A stretch of 34,618 bases of DNA. Origin: Nitrospinota bacterium (lineage in GTDB: Bacteria > Nitrospinota_A > UBA7883 > JACRGQ01). The position numbers and the translations under genes are program-made. The stretch covers positions 1 through 34,618 of the forward strand of contig JAOUMJ010000030.1 in the NCBI GenBank assembly GCA_029881495.1, in the 5' to 3' direction. The notes beneath the pieces were generated by a model. That model worked only from the letters and a program-made list of their open reading frames with translations. It was not told the origin of the DNA and searched no databases. This document shows positions 16,591-25,075 of this stretch, one piece after another (the first letter of the stretch is position 1; the number at the start of each line of letters is the position of its first letter).

Positions 16591-16619
16591 TTGCACTAAT
16601 TAATTTTTTCTAATACACT
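16591..16619 (+). promoter_or_regulatory. Predicted sigma70 promoter of the histidine kinase gene
   Basis: TTGCAC at 16591-16596 and TACACT at 16614-16619 are separated by 17 bases in the gap after the PilZ gene. The kinase gene starts at 16683. Confidence 0.55.
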
Positions 16620-16682
16620 TTACCCGGTTGGTTACTGCCTTGCCTGTTCCCTTTATCGAAATTACAGAAGTTGGTGGCAAAA

Positions 16683-18848
16683 ATGGGAAGAAAAACCCGC
16701 CGGTATTCACTGCCGGTTTTAGTTGGTTCGCTGTTGATAACATTCGCGATATCCCTCTTCACCCGCCACCACATTATCACCGAGGCGGCCGACAAATATG
16801 ACGCCGAAGTCAAAGAATCCCTATCATCCATAGAGGAGAGGCTGAACATATATATGGAGGTTATCCGCGGCGCACGCGCCCTATATGACGCTGACAACAG
16901 CGTAAGCAGGGGGGAATGGAACCGGTATTACAACTCGATCGAAATTTCAAAACGGTATCCGGGAATCCGGGCAATACAATTATCCAGATTCATCCGTCAC
17001 GCGGATAAGGAAAAGTTCATTCAACGGGTGAAGAGCGACAGAAGCGTGAAAGCGGAAGGGTATCCAGATTTCAAAATCGAGCCTGCCGGCGAGAGGGAAT
17101 ATTATGTCGTCGTAGACTACAACGAACCGTTTGAGCAAAACGCGCTGGCTCATGGGTTTGACGCCGCGTACGGGCAAGAAAGGAAACCGGTTATTGAAGC
17201 TGCCCGGGACACCGGCGCGATGACCCTGACTGGAAAACTTGATCTCCTTTATGGAATACCAGGTCTCGTAATGCATTTTCCAATATACAAAAATGAACTC
17301 CCCCGAAACAGCGTTTCAGAGAGAAGAGAAGCTCTTGAAGGATTTGTGTCGGGTGTTTTCAACATCTCTGATCTGATGAAAGGGATGCTTGGAAACCGTC
17401 TGGAGAGGAAGATTCACTTTCAGCTGTTCGACCTAGGCCCCGCCAATGCCAACAAAGAACAGCCTGGTGAAAGCGGCAAAATATTGCTGTACAGCAATGG
17501 GGAAGAAGCCGGATACCAAAACAGCTCCGATTTTGAAAAGCTTGTATTCACAAACACAATGGAGATCGGCGGGAGAACATGGCAATCGGTTTTCCAGCCG
17601 AAGGAAGACCTCTCCCCGAATTTCTACACAAACTCGGCCTTGCTGGTGCTTATTGGCGGGGTATTCATCAGCATGCTTCTTTACATGTTTGTCGAATCCC
17701 TTGAAAAGAAGGGGGTGGCGGAGGCGCTTTCAGTATTGTCGGAAAAGCGTTTTTATGACATCGTTGAGAACTCCAACGAAATGATATGGGAATTGGATGC
17801 GGAGGGAAAATACACATACGTCAGCCCTGTGATCGAAAAACTGCTCGGGTATAAACCGGCTGAGCTTACGGGAAATCACTACCTTAATTTTTTCGAGGGG
17901 GATACCAATTCCGGATTTAAAAAGACTGTCGAAAAGAATTTCCAAACACAAACTCCCTTCAGGTCTTTTGTAGCTCGGCATCTCAGCAAGAAAGGGCATA
18001 TCGTCTATCTTGAATTCAGCGGCGTCCCGGTGACGGATAAGCAAGGCGCATTCCTCGGCTACAGAGGCTCTGCCCGTGACGTTACCAAGATCAAAAATGC
18101 CGTGAAGGAGATGCGAAAAGCCCGTGATTCCGCGGAAGAGGCAAACAGGTTTAAATCGGAATTCCTTGCAAATATCAGCCATGAGCTCAATACGCCTCTC
18201 AACAGCATTATCGGCTTTTCAAACCTCCTCTCAAAAACTGAACTTGACGAACGCCAAAGGAAATTTTCAGACATGATAAAGGGCTCCTCCGCCAAACTCC
18301 TCTCACTTATAAACGAGATATTGGAGCTGTCGAATTCGGAATTCGGAGAATCCTACATTTCGGAAAGCGAATTCAACCTCATGGATTTAATTGATTCAAA
18401 CATTGCAGGCGTCGAAAAGGAACTGCTGAACAAAAAGATCCAGATGGAAATAAGCATAGGCGAAAACACACCAACCCTGCTAAAAGGGGACGCCGGGAAA
18501 CTAAGCCGCATTATCAAAATGATACTTTCAAACGCGGTAAAGTTCACCGAAACAGGAAGGATCGTTTTCATGGCCGAATTACACGAAAAAAACGGAAAAT
18601 CGGCAAAATATCATTTTGCCATCAAGGATTCCGGCATCGGAATTCCCGAAGATAAAAAGGATGCCATCTTCCAGGCCTTCAAGCAGGTCGATGGTTCCAT
18701 AACTAGAAAATTCGGCGGTATCGGCATAGGGCTTGCCACATCAAAAAGGCTGATAGAGATCATGGGGGGAGAAATCTGGTTCGAGAGTCAGGAAGGGATT
18801 GGCAGCACCTTCCATTTTATTTGCCCTCTGTCCATTATCAGTTCCTGA
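16683..18848 (+). CDS. Membrane sensor histidine kinase: CHASE - PAS - HisKA - HATPase
   Basis: About 721 residues from the ATG at 16683 (a TTG at 16671 is in frame; numbering below is from the TTG). There is a membrane segment at 14-30, an extracytoplasmic CHASE-type sensor at about 75-250 (YPGIRAIQLSRFI, YYVVVDYNEPFEQNALAHGFD), a second membrane segment at 323-341, PAS at about 358-472 and HisKA with H504 in FLANISHELNTPLNSIIGF. HATPase follows, with DSGIGIPEDK and FGGIGIGLATSKRLIEIMGGEIW. It should autophosphorylate in response to an unknown small ligand. The H-box has asparagine where arginine is usual (HELRTPL). No receiver domain is attached; the convergent response regulator-GGDEF gene, 26 bases beyond, is a candidate partner. 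Confidence 0.9.
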   Translation: MGRKTRRYSLPVLVGSLLITFAISLFTRHHIITEAADKYDAEVKESLSSIEERLNIYMEVIRGARALYDADNSVSRGEWNRYYNSIEISKRYPGIRAIQLSRFIRHADKEKFIQRVKSDRSVKAEGYPDFKIEPAGEREYYVVVDYNEPFEQNALAHGFDAAYGQERKPVIEAARDTGAMTLTGKLDLLYGIPGLVMHFPIYKNELPRNSVSERREALEGFVSGVFNISDLMKGMLGNRLERKIHFQLFDLGPANANKEQPGESGKILLYSNGEEAGYQNSSDFEKLVFTNTMEIGGRTWQSVFQPKEDLSPNFYTNSALLVLIGGVFISMLLYMFVESLEKKGVAEALSVLSEKRFYDIVENSNEMIWELDAEGKYTYVSPVIEKLLGYKPAELTGNHYLNFFEGDTNSGFKKTVEKNFQTQTPFRSFVARHLSKKGHIVYLEFSGVPVTDKQGAFLGYRGSARDVTKIKNAVKEMRKARDSAEEANRFKSEFLANISHELNTPLNSIIGFSNLLSKTELDERQRKFSDMIKGSSAKLLSLINEILELSNSEFGESYISESEFNLMDLIDSNIAGVEKELLNKKIQMEISIGENTPTLLKGDAGKLSRIIKMILSNAVKFTETGRIVFMAELHEKNGKSAKYHFAIKDSGIGIPEDKKDAIFQAFKQVDGSITRKFGGIGIGLATSKRLIEIMGGEIWFESQEGIGSTFHFICPLSIISS

Positions 18849-18874
18849 AAACTGCCGGAAACAGCTTACCCTCG

Positions 18875-19858
18875 CTAGGTCTTGCTACAAACTATCCTGT
18901 TCCTTCCTTCCCGTTTTGCCTTGACCAGCGCCTTGTCGGCTTCCTTGATCTGGCTATAGGAAGATACCTTTTCGCTTGGATGGTCGCTCGCGCAGCCGAT
19001 AGACACGGAAACATAACTTGATACTTTCGAAAGCTTATGCTCGATCTTCATGGCCTCAATGGCGCCATGGGCATCTTTTGCCATCTTTTCCGCGTCCTTT
19101 GGCTCTATCTCGGGAAGGATTATCGCGAATTGATCCGCGCTATATCTGGAAACCAGGTCGGCGGGCCGTTGGGCGATCTTTGCCAATCTTTGTCCAATTT
19201 TTCGAAGACATGTATCAGCTTCCTGCATTCCGTACGCATCGTTATACGCCCGGAAATAATCAATATCTATCAAAATGATCGAGAACAGTTTTTTATCCCT
19301 TGCGCATCTTTTCCACTCTCTCTCGAACAGTTCATCAAAGTGCATCCTGTTTGACAGACCTGTAAGCGAATCAATTCGCGAAAGCCTCTCAAGTTCCCTG
19401 TTGGACTGCGATAATTTCCGCGTGGCCTCTTCCAGTTCCTTTTCCCTCGCCTTGCGCAAATCCATCTCCCGCTTTAATTTCAGCACTGAATTTACCCTTG
19501 CGATAAACTCGACCTTGTTAAAAGGTTTCTCGAGAAAATCTATCGCCCCTGCATCGAACGCCGGCTGGAGAGATTCCTCCTTCCCCATAGCCGTGACAAC
19601 TACTATCGGCAGGTCCCGGAATGCGTCGATGCTTTTTATTTTTTTGCAGGCTTCAATACCGTCAACCATGGGGAGATGTATATCGAGAAGAATCAGGTCA
19701 ATATCTTTTACCACCTTGCCATTTCTGCTGATCCCTAGAATTCCGAACGCCTCTTCCGCAGAACCGGCTCTTACCAATTCGATCCCTCCGATCTTGTCGA
19801 TAATCGCTTCAAAAAGTTCCAAGTCGTGCTGCGAATCATCTACTGCTAAAATTTTCAC
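18875..19858 (-). CDS. Response regulator with degenerate GGDEF domain
   Basis: Protein of 327 residues. The receiver domain (1-125) has phosphoacceptor D59 and conserved K111. A coiled coil (about 128-160) leads to a GGDEF domain (about 160-325). The signature is SADQF (240-244) instead of GGDEF, and the upstream NDxYGHxxGD element reads NDAYGMQEAD, so cyclase activity is doubtful. The metal-binding DID (198-200) remains, and the inhibitory-site motif RxxD is intact as RPAD (231-234) at the usual five-residue spacing. It may therefore be a c-di-GMP receptor or scaffold controlled by phosphorylation rather than a diguanylate cyclase. It is convergent with the CHASE-PAS kinase gene. The start ATG at 19858 opens directly into the receiver domain. 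Confidence 0.88.
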   Translation of the reverse strand: MKILAVDDSQHDLELFEAIIDKIGGIELVRAGSAEEAFGILGISRNGKVVKDIDLILLDIHLPMVDGIEACKKIKSIDAFRDLPIVVVTAMGKEESLQPAFDAGAIDFLEKPFNKVEFIARVNSVLKLKREMDLRKAREKELEEATRKLSQSNRELERLSRIDSLTGLSNRMHFDELFEREWKRCARDKKLFSIILIDIDYFRAYNDAYGMQEADTCLRKIGQRLAKIAQRPADLVSRYSADQFAIILPEIEPKDAEKMAKDAHGAIEAMKIEHKLSKVSSYVSVSIGCASDHPSEKVSSYSQIKEADKALVKAKREGRNRIVCSKT

Positions 19859-20100
19859 ATCTTCCCCGCTATATATAGTTGCATATTCCTGCTCAAAACA
19901 TTACACAATCATTCACATTTTCCAGGCTGTATTATTACCATCCCGCATAAAGATTCTATTACAAATGAATTGGTTTTCCATTATTTTTTCATTCTGGAAT
20001 CCTGAACTACCCCCGCCCTTTCTCATAGATCTCATCACATCGGCGCGTGGTCGAAGGAATTATTAGGACCGGCAAAACATATTTATATTATGATGTCGAT

Positions 20101-21063
20101 ATGATCTGGATAAAGTTCCTGCTTGCCGCACTCGTTATTACGATATCGGGCACCATCCTGACGGTATATTCCGAAAAGATGGGGGAGAAGCTGAACATCT
20201 CAGGGGCCTTTATCGGCCTTATATTTCTTTCAATCGTAAGCTCGCTTCCCGAACTCGGCACAACCTATTCCGTCATCGCCTATCTTGGCAAACCGGATCT
20301 CGCCGCGGGGAATATTTTCGGATCCAACACCTTCAATATGCTGATACTTGCAATTCTCGATTTCCTGCTTGGAACAACATCCATCTACGCCATTTCGAAA
20401 GCGCGCCATCAGAAAAGCATATCCCTTTCCGTTACCATGACGGTTGTCAGCATGACCGCGATCGCCATGCATGGTTTCGGTGTTTACTTCGGCCTCGCGC
20501 TGGACAGCTTTCTCCTGCTTTTGATCTACGGCGTTGGAGTATTCCTCCTTTTTGCCCAGGAGAGGGAAGGAACAGCCGGAGAAAAAAAAACCAATAACAG
20601 ATCTGCCTGGGTCGAAATAGCTGTCGTTGTGGCAAGCGGAGCAGTTGTTGTCGCCTCCGGCTACTGGCTTGCGTTGATATCGGACGACATAGAAAAAGTC
20701 ACCGGGCTTGGCCAGTCGTTCATTGGATACATCTTCCTGGCAGTGACTACCAGCCTCCCCGAACTGGTCATCGCCATCGTTTCGCTCAGACTAAATGCTG
20801 TGGACATGGCGATTGGGAACACCATAGGAAGCTGTTTTTTCAATATTTTGATGTTTTCTATTGTTGATCCTTTCTACTCAAATCCGATTTTCCAGGATAT
20901 TTCGATGGCAAATCTGTATCCGGCAGGCATATCCCTGGCCATGATATTGCTGGTTTCGATATCGCTGGCGATGAGCAAGCGCGGCTTTGGGACAAATTTT
21001 TCAAAATATATCCTTTTGGCTCTTTACATTATTGGAAGCGGTTTTGTATATTTCACAGCGTAA
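20101..21063 (+). CDS. Sodium/calcium exchanger family (CaCA) membrane protein
   Basis: Membrane protein of about 320 residues with the two inverted alpha repeats of the CaCA family: GLIFLSIVSSLPELGTTY with GNIFGSNTFNM in the first half, and GYIFLAVTTSLPELVIAI with GNTIGSCFFNI in the second. The acidic residues in the SLPEL motifs bind the ion. It probably exchanges Ca2+ (or another cation) for Na+, K+ or H+ across the cytoplasmic membrane. The frame is open upstream to a GTG at 20047, but the ATG at 20101 starts just before the first membrane segment and is preferred; neither has a clear ribosome binding site. A lipoprotein gene follows 33 bases later. Confidence 0.87.
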   Translation: MIWIKFLLAALVITISGTILTVYSEKMGEKLNISGAFIGLIFLSIVSSLPELGTTYSVIAYLGKPDLAAGNIFGSNTFNMLILAILDFLLGTTSIYAISKARHQKSISLSVTMTVVSMTAIAMHGFGVYFGLALDSFLLLLIYGVGVFLLFAQEREGTAGEKKTNNRSAWVEIAVVVASGAVVVASGYWLALISDDIEKVTGLGQSFIGYIFLAVTTSLPELVIAIVSLRLNAVDMAIGNTIGSCFFNILMFSIVDPFYSNPIFQDISMANLYPAGISLAMILLVSISLAMSKRGFGTNFSKYILLALYIIGSGFVYFTA

Positions 21064-21096
21064 GCCGGTATTTTCAAAACAGGCGGGAGAGTGAGA

Positions 21097-21429
21097 ATGA
21101 GACGGATACTGTTTTCATTATTGATGTTGTGTGCTATGACCGCCATTTCCGCGTGCCCTCAAAACGGCGGCGGTGAAAAACCGGAAGGAAAGCCCGAAAT
21201 AAAGAAGGAAGAAAAACCTGTTGAACCAAAAACAGACCTGGGGAAGGAGCTTTACGACACAAACTACAACGACCCCCAGCGACTTCTGAACGCCAGACAG
21301 CTGGCGGTAAAGAACATGTACGAAACCAAGGAGAAACATGACCAGGAAGCCACTACCGAATCAGAAGAAGTTAAGCAAAAAGCGATCAGGGAAAATGCTA
21401 TTAAAAAATGGATGGAGCGGGTTGACTGA
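21097..21429 (+). CDS. Small charged lipoprotein
   Basis: Protein of 110 residues from the ATG at 21097, with GGGAGA six bases before it (a GTG at 21091 is in frame). The N-terminus RRILFSLLMLCAMTAISAC is a lipoprotein signal peptide with its lipobox. The mature part is highly charged: a Lys/Glu/Pro-rich linker (about 27-45), then a predicted helical region ending KKWMERVD. I recognise no family. The short gap to the exchanger gene suggests co-transcription. It is convergent with the CDF-like gene. Confidence 0.7.
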   Translation: MRRILFSLLMLCAMTAISACPQNGGGEKPEGKPEIKKEEKPVEPKTDLGKELYDTNYNDPQRLLNARQLAVKNMYETKEKHDQEATTESEEVKQKAIRENAIKKWMERVD

Positions 21430-21457
21430 CCATTACTGAATATAAATCCACCGGCAA

Positions 21458-22162
21458 CTACTCTGTTGCTTTTACCTCACATCCACAGCCCCCTGAAAAT
21501 TCCGGGCTTCTCGCCGCCTGAAAGGTATCCCACCCCTCCTTTCCGATAAGAAGAGACAGCACTAACCCCGCGACTGAATCCGCCCACCATAACTCCGGCA
21601 CGACCAGATACAGGAGGCTTCCGGCAAAAAGAATGACCGAAAGCTTGATGCACGCCATGGAACACGCCGCGTCCTTCATCATCGTTGCGCTGTTAAGGGC
21701 CAGTGCAACGACCCTCTTCTCGTACCATAAAAAATACATGAAACTCAAACTGAGAGAAGCGACTATGAACCCGGGTAATGTTGATATCGGATATTCCACA
21801 TTGACAAGCTTGTATATCGAGCCTGCAAAGGTCACCAACGCGAGAAGCAGGAAGAGGATTGAAATACCGGTAGTCGCTATCCTCTCCTTTTTCAGCTCAA
21901 GCACGGCAGTAGCATTCACGCCTGCAGATTCTGAACGGAACCTCCAAAGCACCAGCGTTGCCGAGCCTACTTCAATAAAACTGTCCAATCCGAAACCGGC
22001 AAGCGCGATCGACTCCTTGGAAATCCCGAAATAGACCGAAACCAGACCTTCAATAATGTTATAGCTGATGGTCAGCCACGAAAGCAGAACCGCTTTCTTT
22101 ATGAATCTGCCGGTTGCTTCACTGTTTGGGCCTGTGCTCGCGCCACTTGGGCTATCATTCAT
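21458..22162 (-). CDS. Cation diffusion facilitator-like membrane transporter
   Basis: The frame opens at 22285, but the ATG at 22162 (MNDSPSGAST) is preferred since it avoids overlap with the upstream gene; this gives 234 residues. There are six hydrophobic segments in the CDF layout. ALAGFGLDSFIEVGSATLVLW resembles the second CDF membrane segment (usually DSxxD; here DSFIE), and KDAACSMACIK and WWADSVAGLVLSLLIGKEGW match the fifth and sixth. The C-terminal cytoplasmic metal-sensing domain typical of CDF proteins is absent; instead the protein ends GGCGCEVKATE, a possible metal-binding tail. It probably moves a divalent metal out of the cytoplasm. A small membrane protein gene lies 32 bases upstream on the same strand. 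Confidence 0.75.
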   Translation of the reverse strand: MNDSPSGASTGPNSEATGRFIKKAVLLSWLTISYNIIEGLVSVYFGISKESIALAGFGLDSFIEVGSATLVLWRFRSESAGVNATAVLELKKERIATTGISILFLLLALVTFAGSIYKLVNVEYPISTLPGFIVASLSLSFMYFLWYEKRVVALALNSATMMKDAACSMACIKLSVILFAGSLLYLVVPELWWADSVAGLVLSLLIGKEGWDTFQAARSPEFSGGCGCEVKATE

Positions 22163-22194
22163 CTCTTGATTATGACAGATTTCCCGGCAAGCCC

Positions 22195-22566
22195 CTATCC
22201 AAACCAGAGAAAAAGGGAGATCAGGAGAAACGGTACCCATGAGAGGTATCTCCCGCGGATACCAAAGAGGATCAGTAAAAAACATGCAGAGAAGGTGATT
22301 CGCAAAATTTCCAAAACCTGGTCATGTATCTCAGCTCTCGGGATAGTCGCGTAATGAAAAAGTATCGCCGCGATCCCCAGCATGAATAACGTGGAAAGGT
22401 GCCAGGTAAATCTGACTATCAGCCTTGCCATCTCCCGGTTCCCCATCAGCGGGGGGAGGCCGTCTTTCAAGAAAAGCGGGATAAGTATCTTTTTTTCGCC
22501 GTAATATGAATGGGAGAATCCCATAAGGACTATCAAACTGCCGGCGCATACCAGGTAATAATTCAT
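22195..22566 (-). CDS. Small four-helix membrane protein of unknown function
   Basis: Protein of 123 residues with four hydrophobic segments (about 3-16, 54-70, 85-100, 106-121). A conserved-looking segment GFSHSYYGEKKILIPL follows the first helix, and RFTWHLSTLFMLGIAA has a histidine at the start of the second. I do not recognise a named family. The gene precedes the CDF-like transporter by 32 bases on the same strand, so it may be an accessory membrane protein, possibly binding metal through its histidines. That role is inferred from context only. Confidence 0.65.
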   Translation of the reverse strand: MNYYLVCAGSLIVLMGFSHSYYGEKKILIPLFLKDGLPPLMGNREMARLIVRFTWHLSTLFMLGIAAILFHYATIPRAEIHDQVLEILRITFSACFLLILFGIRGRYLSWVPFLLISLFLWFG

Positions 22567-22696
22567 CGAACAATCCCTAAAAGATCACAACAACCTTAAA
22601 AACTGTACACCGTCCCGATATTTCGGCGGACTGAGCGACAGCGCCGTTACACGCAACGACGTGCTTATTCACGATTTTTCCTCAAACTCCCTGCGT

Positions 22697-23002
22697 TTAA
22701 CCGTCGGGAAGTTCCACCTTCCGTTTTTCCCTGTCCGGCTGGTACCTGAAAAGAATTACCACGTTCCCTATAGAGCCGATTATTTCCGAGGAGGTCTTCC
22801 CGCTGATTATTTTTGTGAGCTCTTTTTTCTCGTCCTTGAAATCGTCGAACTTTATCTTTATAAGCTCGTGCCTTTCAAGCTCTTCGTCGACCGCCGCCAG
22901 CAGATTGTCGGTCACACCCTTTGTACCTACCTGCACAAGAGGGTCCAGATGATGGGCTAGCGCCTTAAGATGCTTCCTTTGACGGCTTGAAAGTTTTTCC
23001 AT
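22697..23002 (-). CDS. yhbY: YhbY-family CRM-domain RNA-binding protein
   Basis: Protein of 101 residues from the ATG at 23002, which has a strong GGAGGAATA before it (the frame runs back to 23056). It shows the CRM domain of YhbY: LSSRQRKHLKALAHHLDPLVQVG, then GVTDNLLAAVDEELERHELIKIKF and a C-terminal IGNVVILFRYQPDREK. Family members associate with pre-50S ribosomal particles. The length fits the stand-alone bacterial form. It is divergent from yceI. Confidence 0.93.
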   Translation of the reverse strand: MEKLSSRQRKHLKALAHHLDPLVQVGTKGVTDNLLAAVDEELERHELIKIKFDDFKDEKKELTKIISGKTSSEIIGSIGNVVILFRYQPDREKRKVELPDG

Positions 23003-23125
23003 TATTCCTCCAGCCGGTATTCTATGTATATTCAGGCAGAAAGCCAAGCTCTCCATTTAAAGAAGGCCCGGCATTGAAGCTTTTTCGAACCGGCAGAACA
23101 TCCACTCATCTCCTGAAATTTTCCT

Positions 23126-23154
23126 TTGACATTAGTCGCATAGCTTACTATTAT
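23126..23154 (+). promoter_or_regulatory. Predicted sigma70 promoter of the yceI-marR operon
   Basis: TTGACA at 23126-23131, a 17-base spacer and TATTAT at 23149-23154. YceI starts at 23199 after AGGAGGAAGCGAAC. The promoter region is a plausible site for control by the MarR-type regulator encoded second in the operon, though no clean operator palindrome stands out. Confidence 0.7.
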
Positions 23155-23198
23155 CACCCGCACATATCACCAACATTGCATAACAGGAGGAAGCGAAC

Positions 23199-23852
23199 AT
23201 GTTAAGGAAACAGCTTTTGACAATACTGGCCGCCGTGGCGGTACTTCTCCCCTTTTCGGTCAGCGATGCGGCTGAGAAGGAAATTTTCGAATCGGGCGAC
23301 CACTGCGTAGCCTACAAGGCCGGGAAAAAAATGTTCTTTTCCATGAATGTGGAGGTAATAGGGAAGAACTGCTCCGCCGACGCGGCACTTGAATGGAGCG
23401 CCAATTCAAAAAGCGCGGTTATTAAAGTAGTAATCCCGGTTGACAAATTCGACTCCAAAAGCATCGGGCCGAGGGACGAGCATGTGGCCGAAATACTCGG
23501 TGGAAAAGGGCTCACCCCGATGATCTTCACCAGCGCCTCGATAGACAGGGAAACCTTCGAAGCTCTTGCAAAAGACGGAAAGACCGATATTCAGGGGACG
23601 CTGAAAATAGACGGAAAGGATAAGGACGTAACCTTCTCTGTATGGGTTACAGGATCGGGCAATGGCAAAGTCGTACAGGCAAGCCTATCCACCTCCTTCA
23701 CCACACTTAATGTCGTTGTCCCCCCTGCCGGTCCCGGCGGCATGATGGCAAATCCTGACGACGCACTGGAACTCCACGCCCATCTCCTTCTCGAAAGGAT
23801 TTCCGGCATCGAAGCCCTCAACATGCAAACCGCGACGGGCAATGCCAGGTAA
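23199..23852 (+). CDS. yceI: YceI-family periplasmic protein
   Basis: Protein of 217 residues with a signal peptide (about 1-24, cleavage near SDAA). The body follows YceI: KSAVIKVVIPVDKFDSKSIGPRDEHVAEIL, then TPMIFTSASID, GTLKIDGKDKDVTFSVWV and a late SFTTLNVVVPPAG segment. YceI-like proteins form lipocalin-like barrels that bind polyisoprenoids or similar amphiphiles in the periplasm. It has a near-consensus promoter and a strong ribosome binding site. The last codons overlap the start of a MarR regulator gene by 11 bases, so both are made together. Confidence 0.85.
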   Translation: MLRKQLLTILAAVAVLLPFSVSDAAEKEIFESGDHCVAYKAGKKMFFSMNVEVIGKNCSADAALEWSANSKSAVIKVVIPVDKFDSKSIGPRDEHVAEILGGKGLTPMIFTSASIDRETFEALAKDGKTDIQGTLKIDGKDKDVTFSVWVTGSGNGKVVQASLSTSFTTLNVVVPPAGPGGMMANPDDALELHAHLLLERISGIEALNMQTATGNAR

Positions 23853-24294
23853 TATCCCGGGAGTACTAAACGACAAACTTCCGTTCAACGTATACCGCCT
23901 CGCCCAGCTCTTCAGGCAGGAGCTGATAAGGACACTCAAGGATCATAAAATGACGCCGGAGCAGTGGCAGATACTTGTCACTCTCTGGTCGTCGGAAAAA
24001 GAGCTGAACCAGCAGGAGATATCCCACCTTACGCTGAAGGAGAAGCAGACCGTATCCAGGATTGTCCAGAGGCTTGAGCGTGACGGATGGATAACGCGTG
24101 AGCTGGATCCAGGCGACGCGCGCTCCTTCATAATCCGCTTGACCCCGTGGGCAAGGAAACAGAAGGACGAAGTCGTAAACCTCCTCTACTCCCGTTTCTT
24201 TACCATGATAAACGAGGCAATAACGAAGCAGGAGCAGGAAACACTTCTCAGGCTCTGCAAAAAACTCCGCAGAAAATTCAACGACCCGGCTTGA
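23842..24294 (+). CDS. MarR-family transcriptional regulator
   Basis: Protein of 150 residues with the MarR winged-helix layout: MTPEQWQILVTLW (helix 2), NQQEISHLTLKEKQTVSRIVQRLERDGWITRELDPGDARSF compressed around the recognition helix and wing, and long terminal helices for dimerisation. The wing has the family DxRS pattern (GDARSFIIRLT). It overlaps yceI by 11 bases. The usual arrangement would be repression of its own operon, relieved by a small ligand; that is inferred. Its stop lies seven bases from the stop of the convergent endonuclease V gene. Confidence 0.9.
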   Translation: MPGNIPGVLNDKLPFNVYRLAQLFRQELIRTLKDHKMTPEQWQILVTLWSSEKELNQQEISHLTLKEKQTVSRIVQRLERDGWITRELDPGDARSFIIRLTPWARKQKDEVVNLLYSRFFTMINEAITKQEQETLLRLCKKLRRKFNDPA

Positions 24295-24301
24295 ACCGGG
24301 A

Positions 24302-25024
24302 TCATCTTTTTCCCTGCTTTTCCATCCTGAAGCTGTTCACATGCTGGTGGGCGAGGCGTGTCGGCTCCGGAAGCCTGTACCGCGTCAGGCATACCTCCAC
24401 AAGCCGGACGCTGGATCCAATATCCATCAAATGCCCCGGTGATACATAAAGAGGTTTTACCCCTGTGCGAGTTCGCAATACCGCTCCGGCTCCCTCCCCG
24501 TTCACTCTAAGCTCGCTCCACTCCATTCTTTCATTACCTACGGCGTCAAATTCCCCAACTAGAAGATTCTTCGCGCACCCGACGGTTGGGAGCTCCAGGA
24601 AAAGACCGAGATGTGACGCGAGTCCGAGTCCGCGCGGATGGGCGATCCCATGCCCGTCGCAAATCACAGCGTCGGGGGTGTTGTTCAATTTCTCAAATGC
24701 CTTGCACAATACGGGCACTTCCCTGAACGCTAAAAATCCCGGCAGATACGGGAACTCCGCTTTAAGCACTGCGGATCGGGACTCGATTATTTCCATTTCG
24801 GGAATTCGAAGAACTACCACCGAGGCGTATAAACGGTCGTCCCCTTTCTTCGAGGATATGTCCGCCCCGGCAACAAGCCGGATTTTTCTCTCTGGAGGAA
24901 TGAACTTCAGAGTCGCCGCGAGTTTTTTCTGGATTGCCGACGCTTCGTTGTATCCGACGTTCCATTGATGCAGGTAATTTATTTTCAAAACCGCCTTCCT
25001 TGCAGAAGCTGAAGAAGAGCGCAC
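24302..25024 (-). CDS. nfi: Endonuclease V
   Basis: Protein of 240 residues that cuts DNA (or RNA) one base 3' of deoxyinosine. The catalytic segments are present: AGADIS near residue 54 (first Asp), FPYLPGFLAFREVPV (wedge and catalytic Glu, about 91-105) and VICDGHGIAHPRGLGLASHLG (second Asp and family signature, about 119-139), then GCAKNLLVG. The start is a GTG at 25024; the N-terminal 15 residues are not conserved, so a later start is possible. It is convergent with the MarR gene and 51 bases downstream of a small secreted protein gene. Confidence 0.94.
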   Translation of the reverse strand: MRSSSASARKAVLKINYLHQWNVGYNEASAIQKKLAATLKFIPPERKIRLVAGADISSKKGDDRLYASVVVLRIPEMEIIESRSAVLKAEFPYLPGFLAFREVPVLCKAFEKLNNTPDAVICDGHGIAHPRGLGLASHLGLFLELPTVGCAKNLLVGEFDAVGNERMEWSELRVNGEGAGAVLRTRTGVKPLYVSPGHLMDIGSSVRLVEVCLTRYRLPEPTRLAHQHVNSFRMEKQGKR

Positions 25025-25075
25025 ACCTTCGACGATGCGCCAGCGTCATGGACGGACGGTTGCAGAATATACCCG

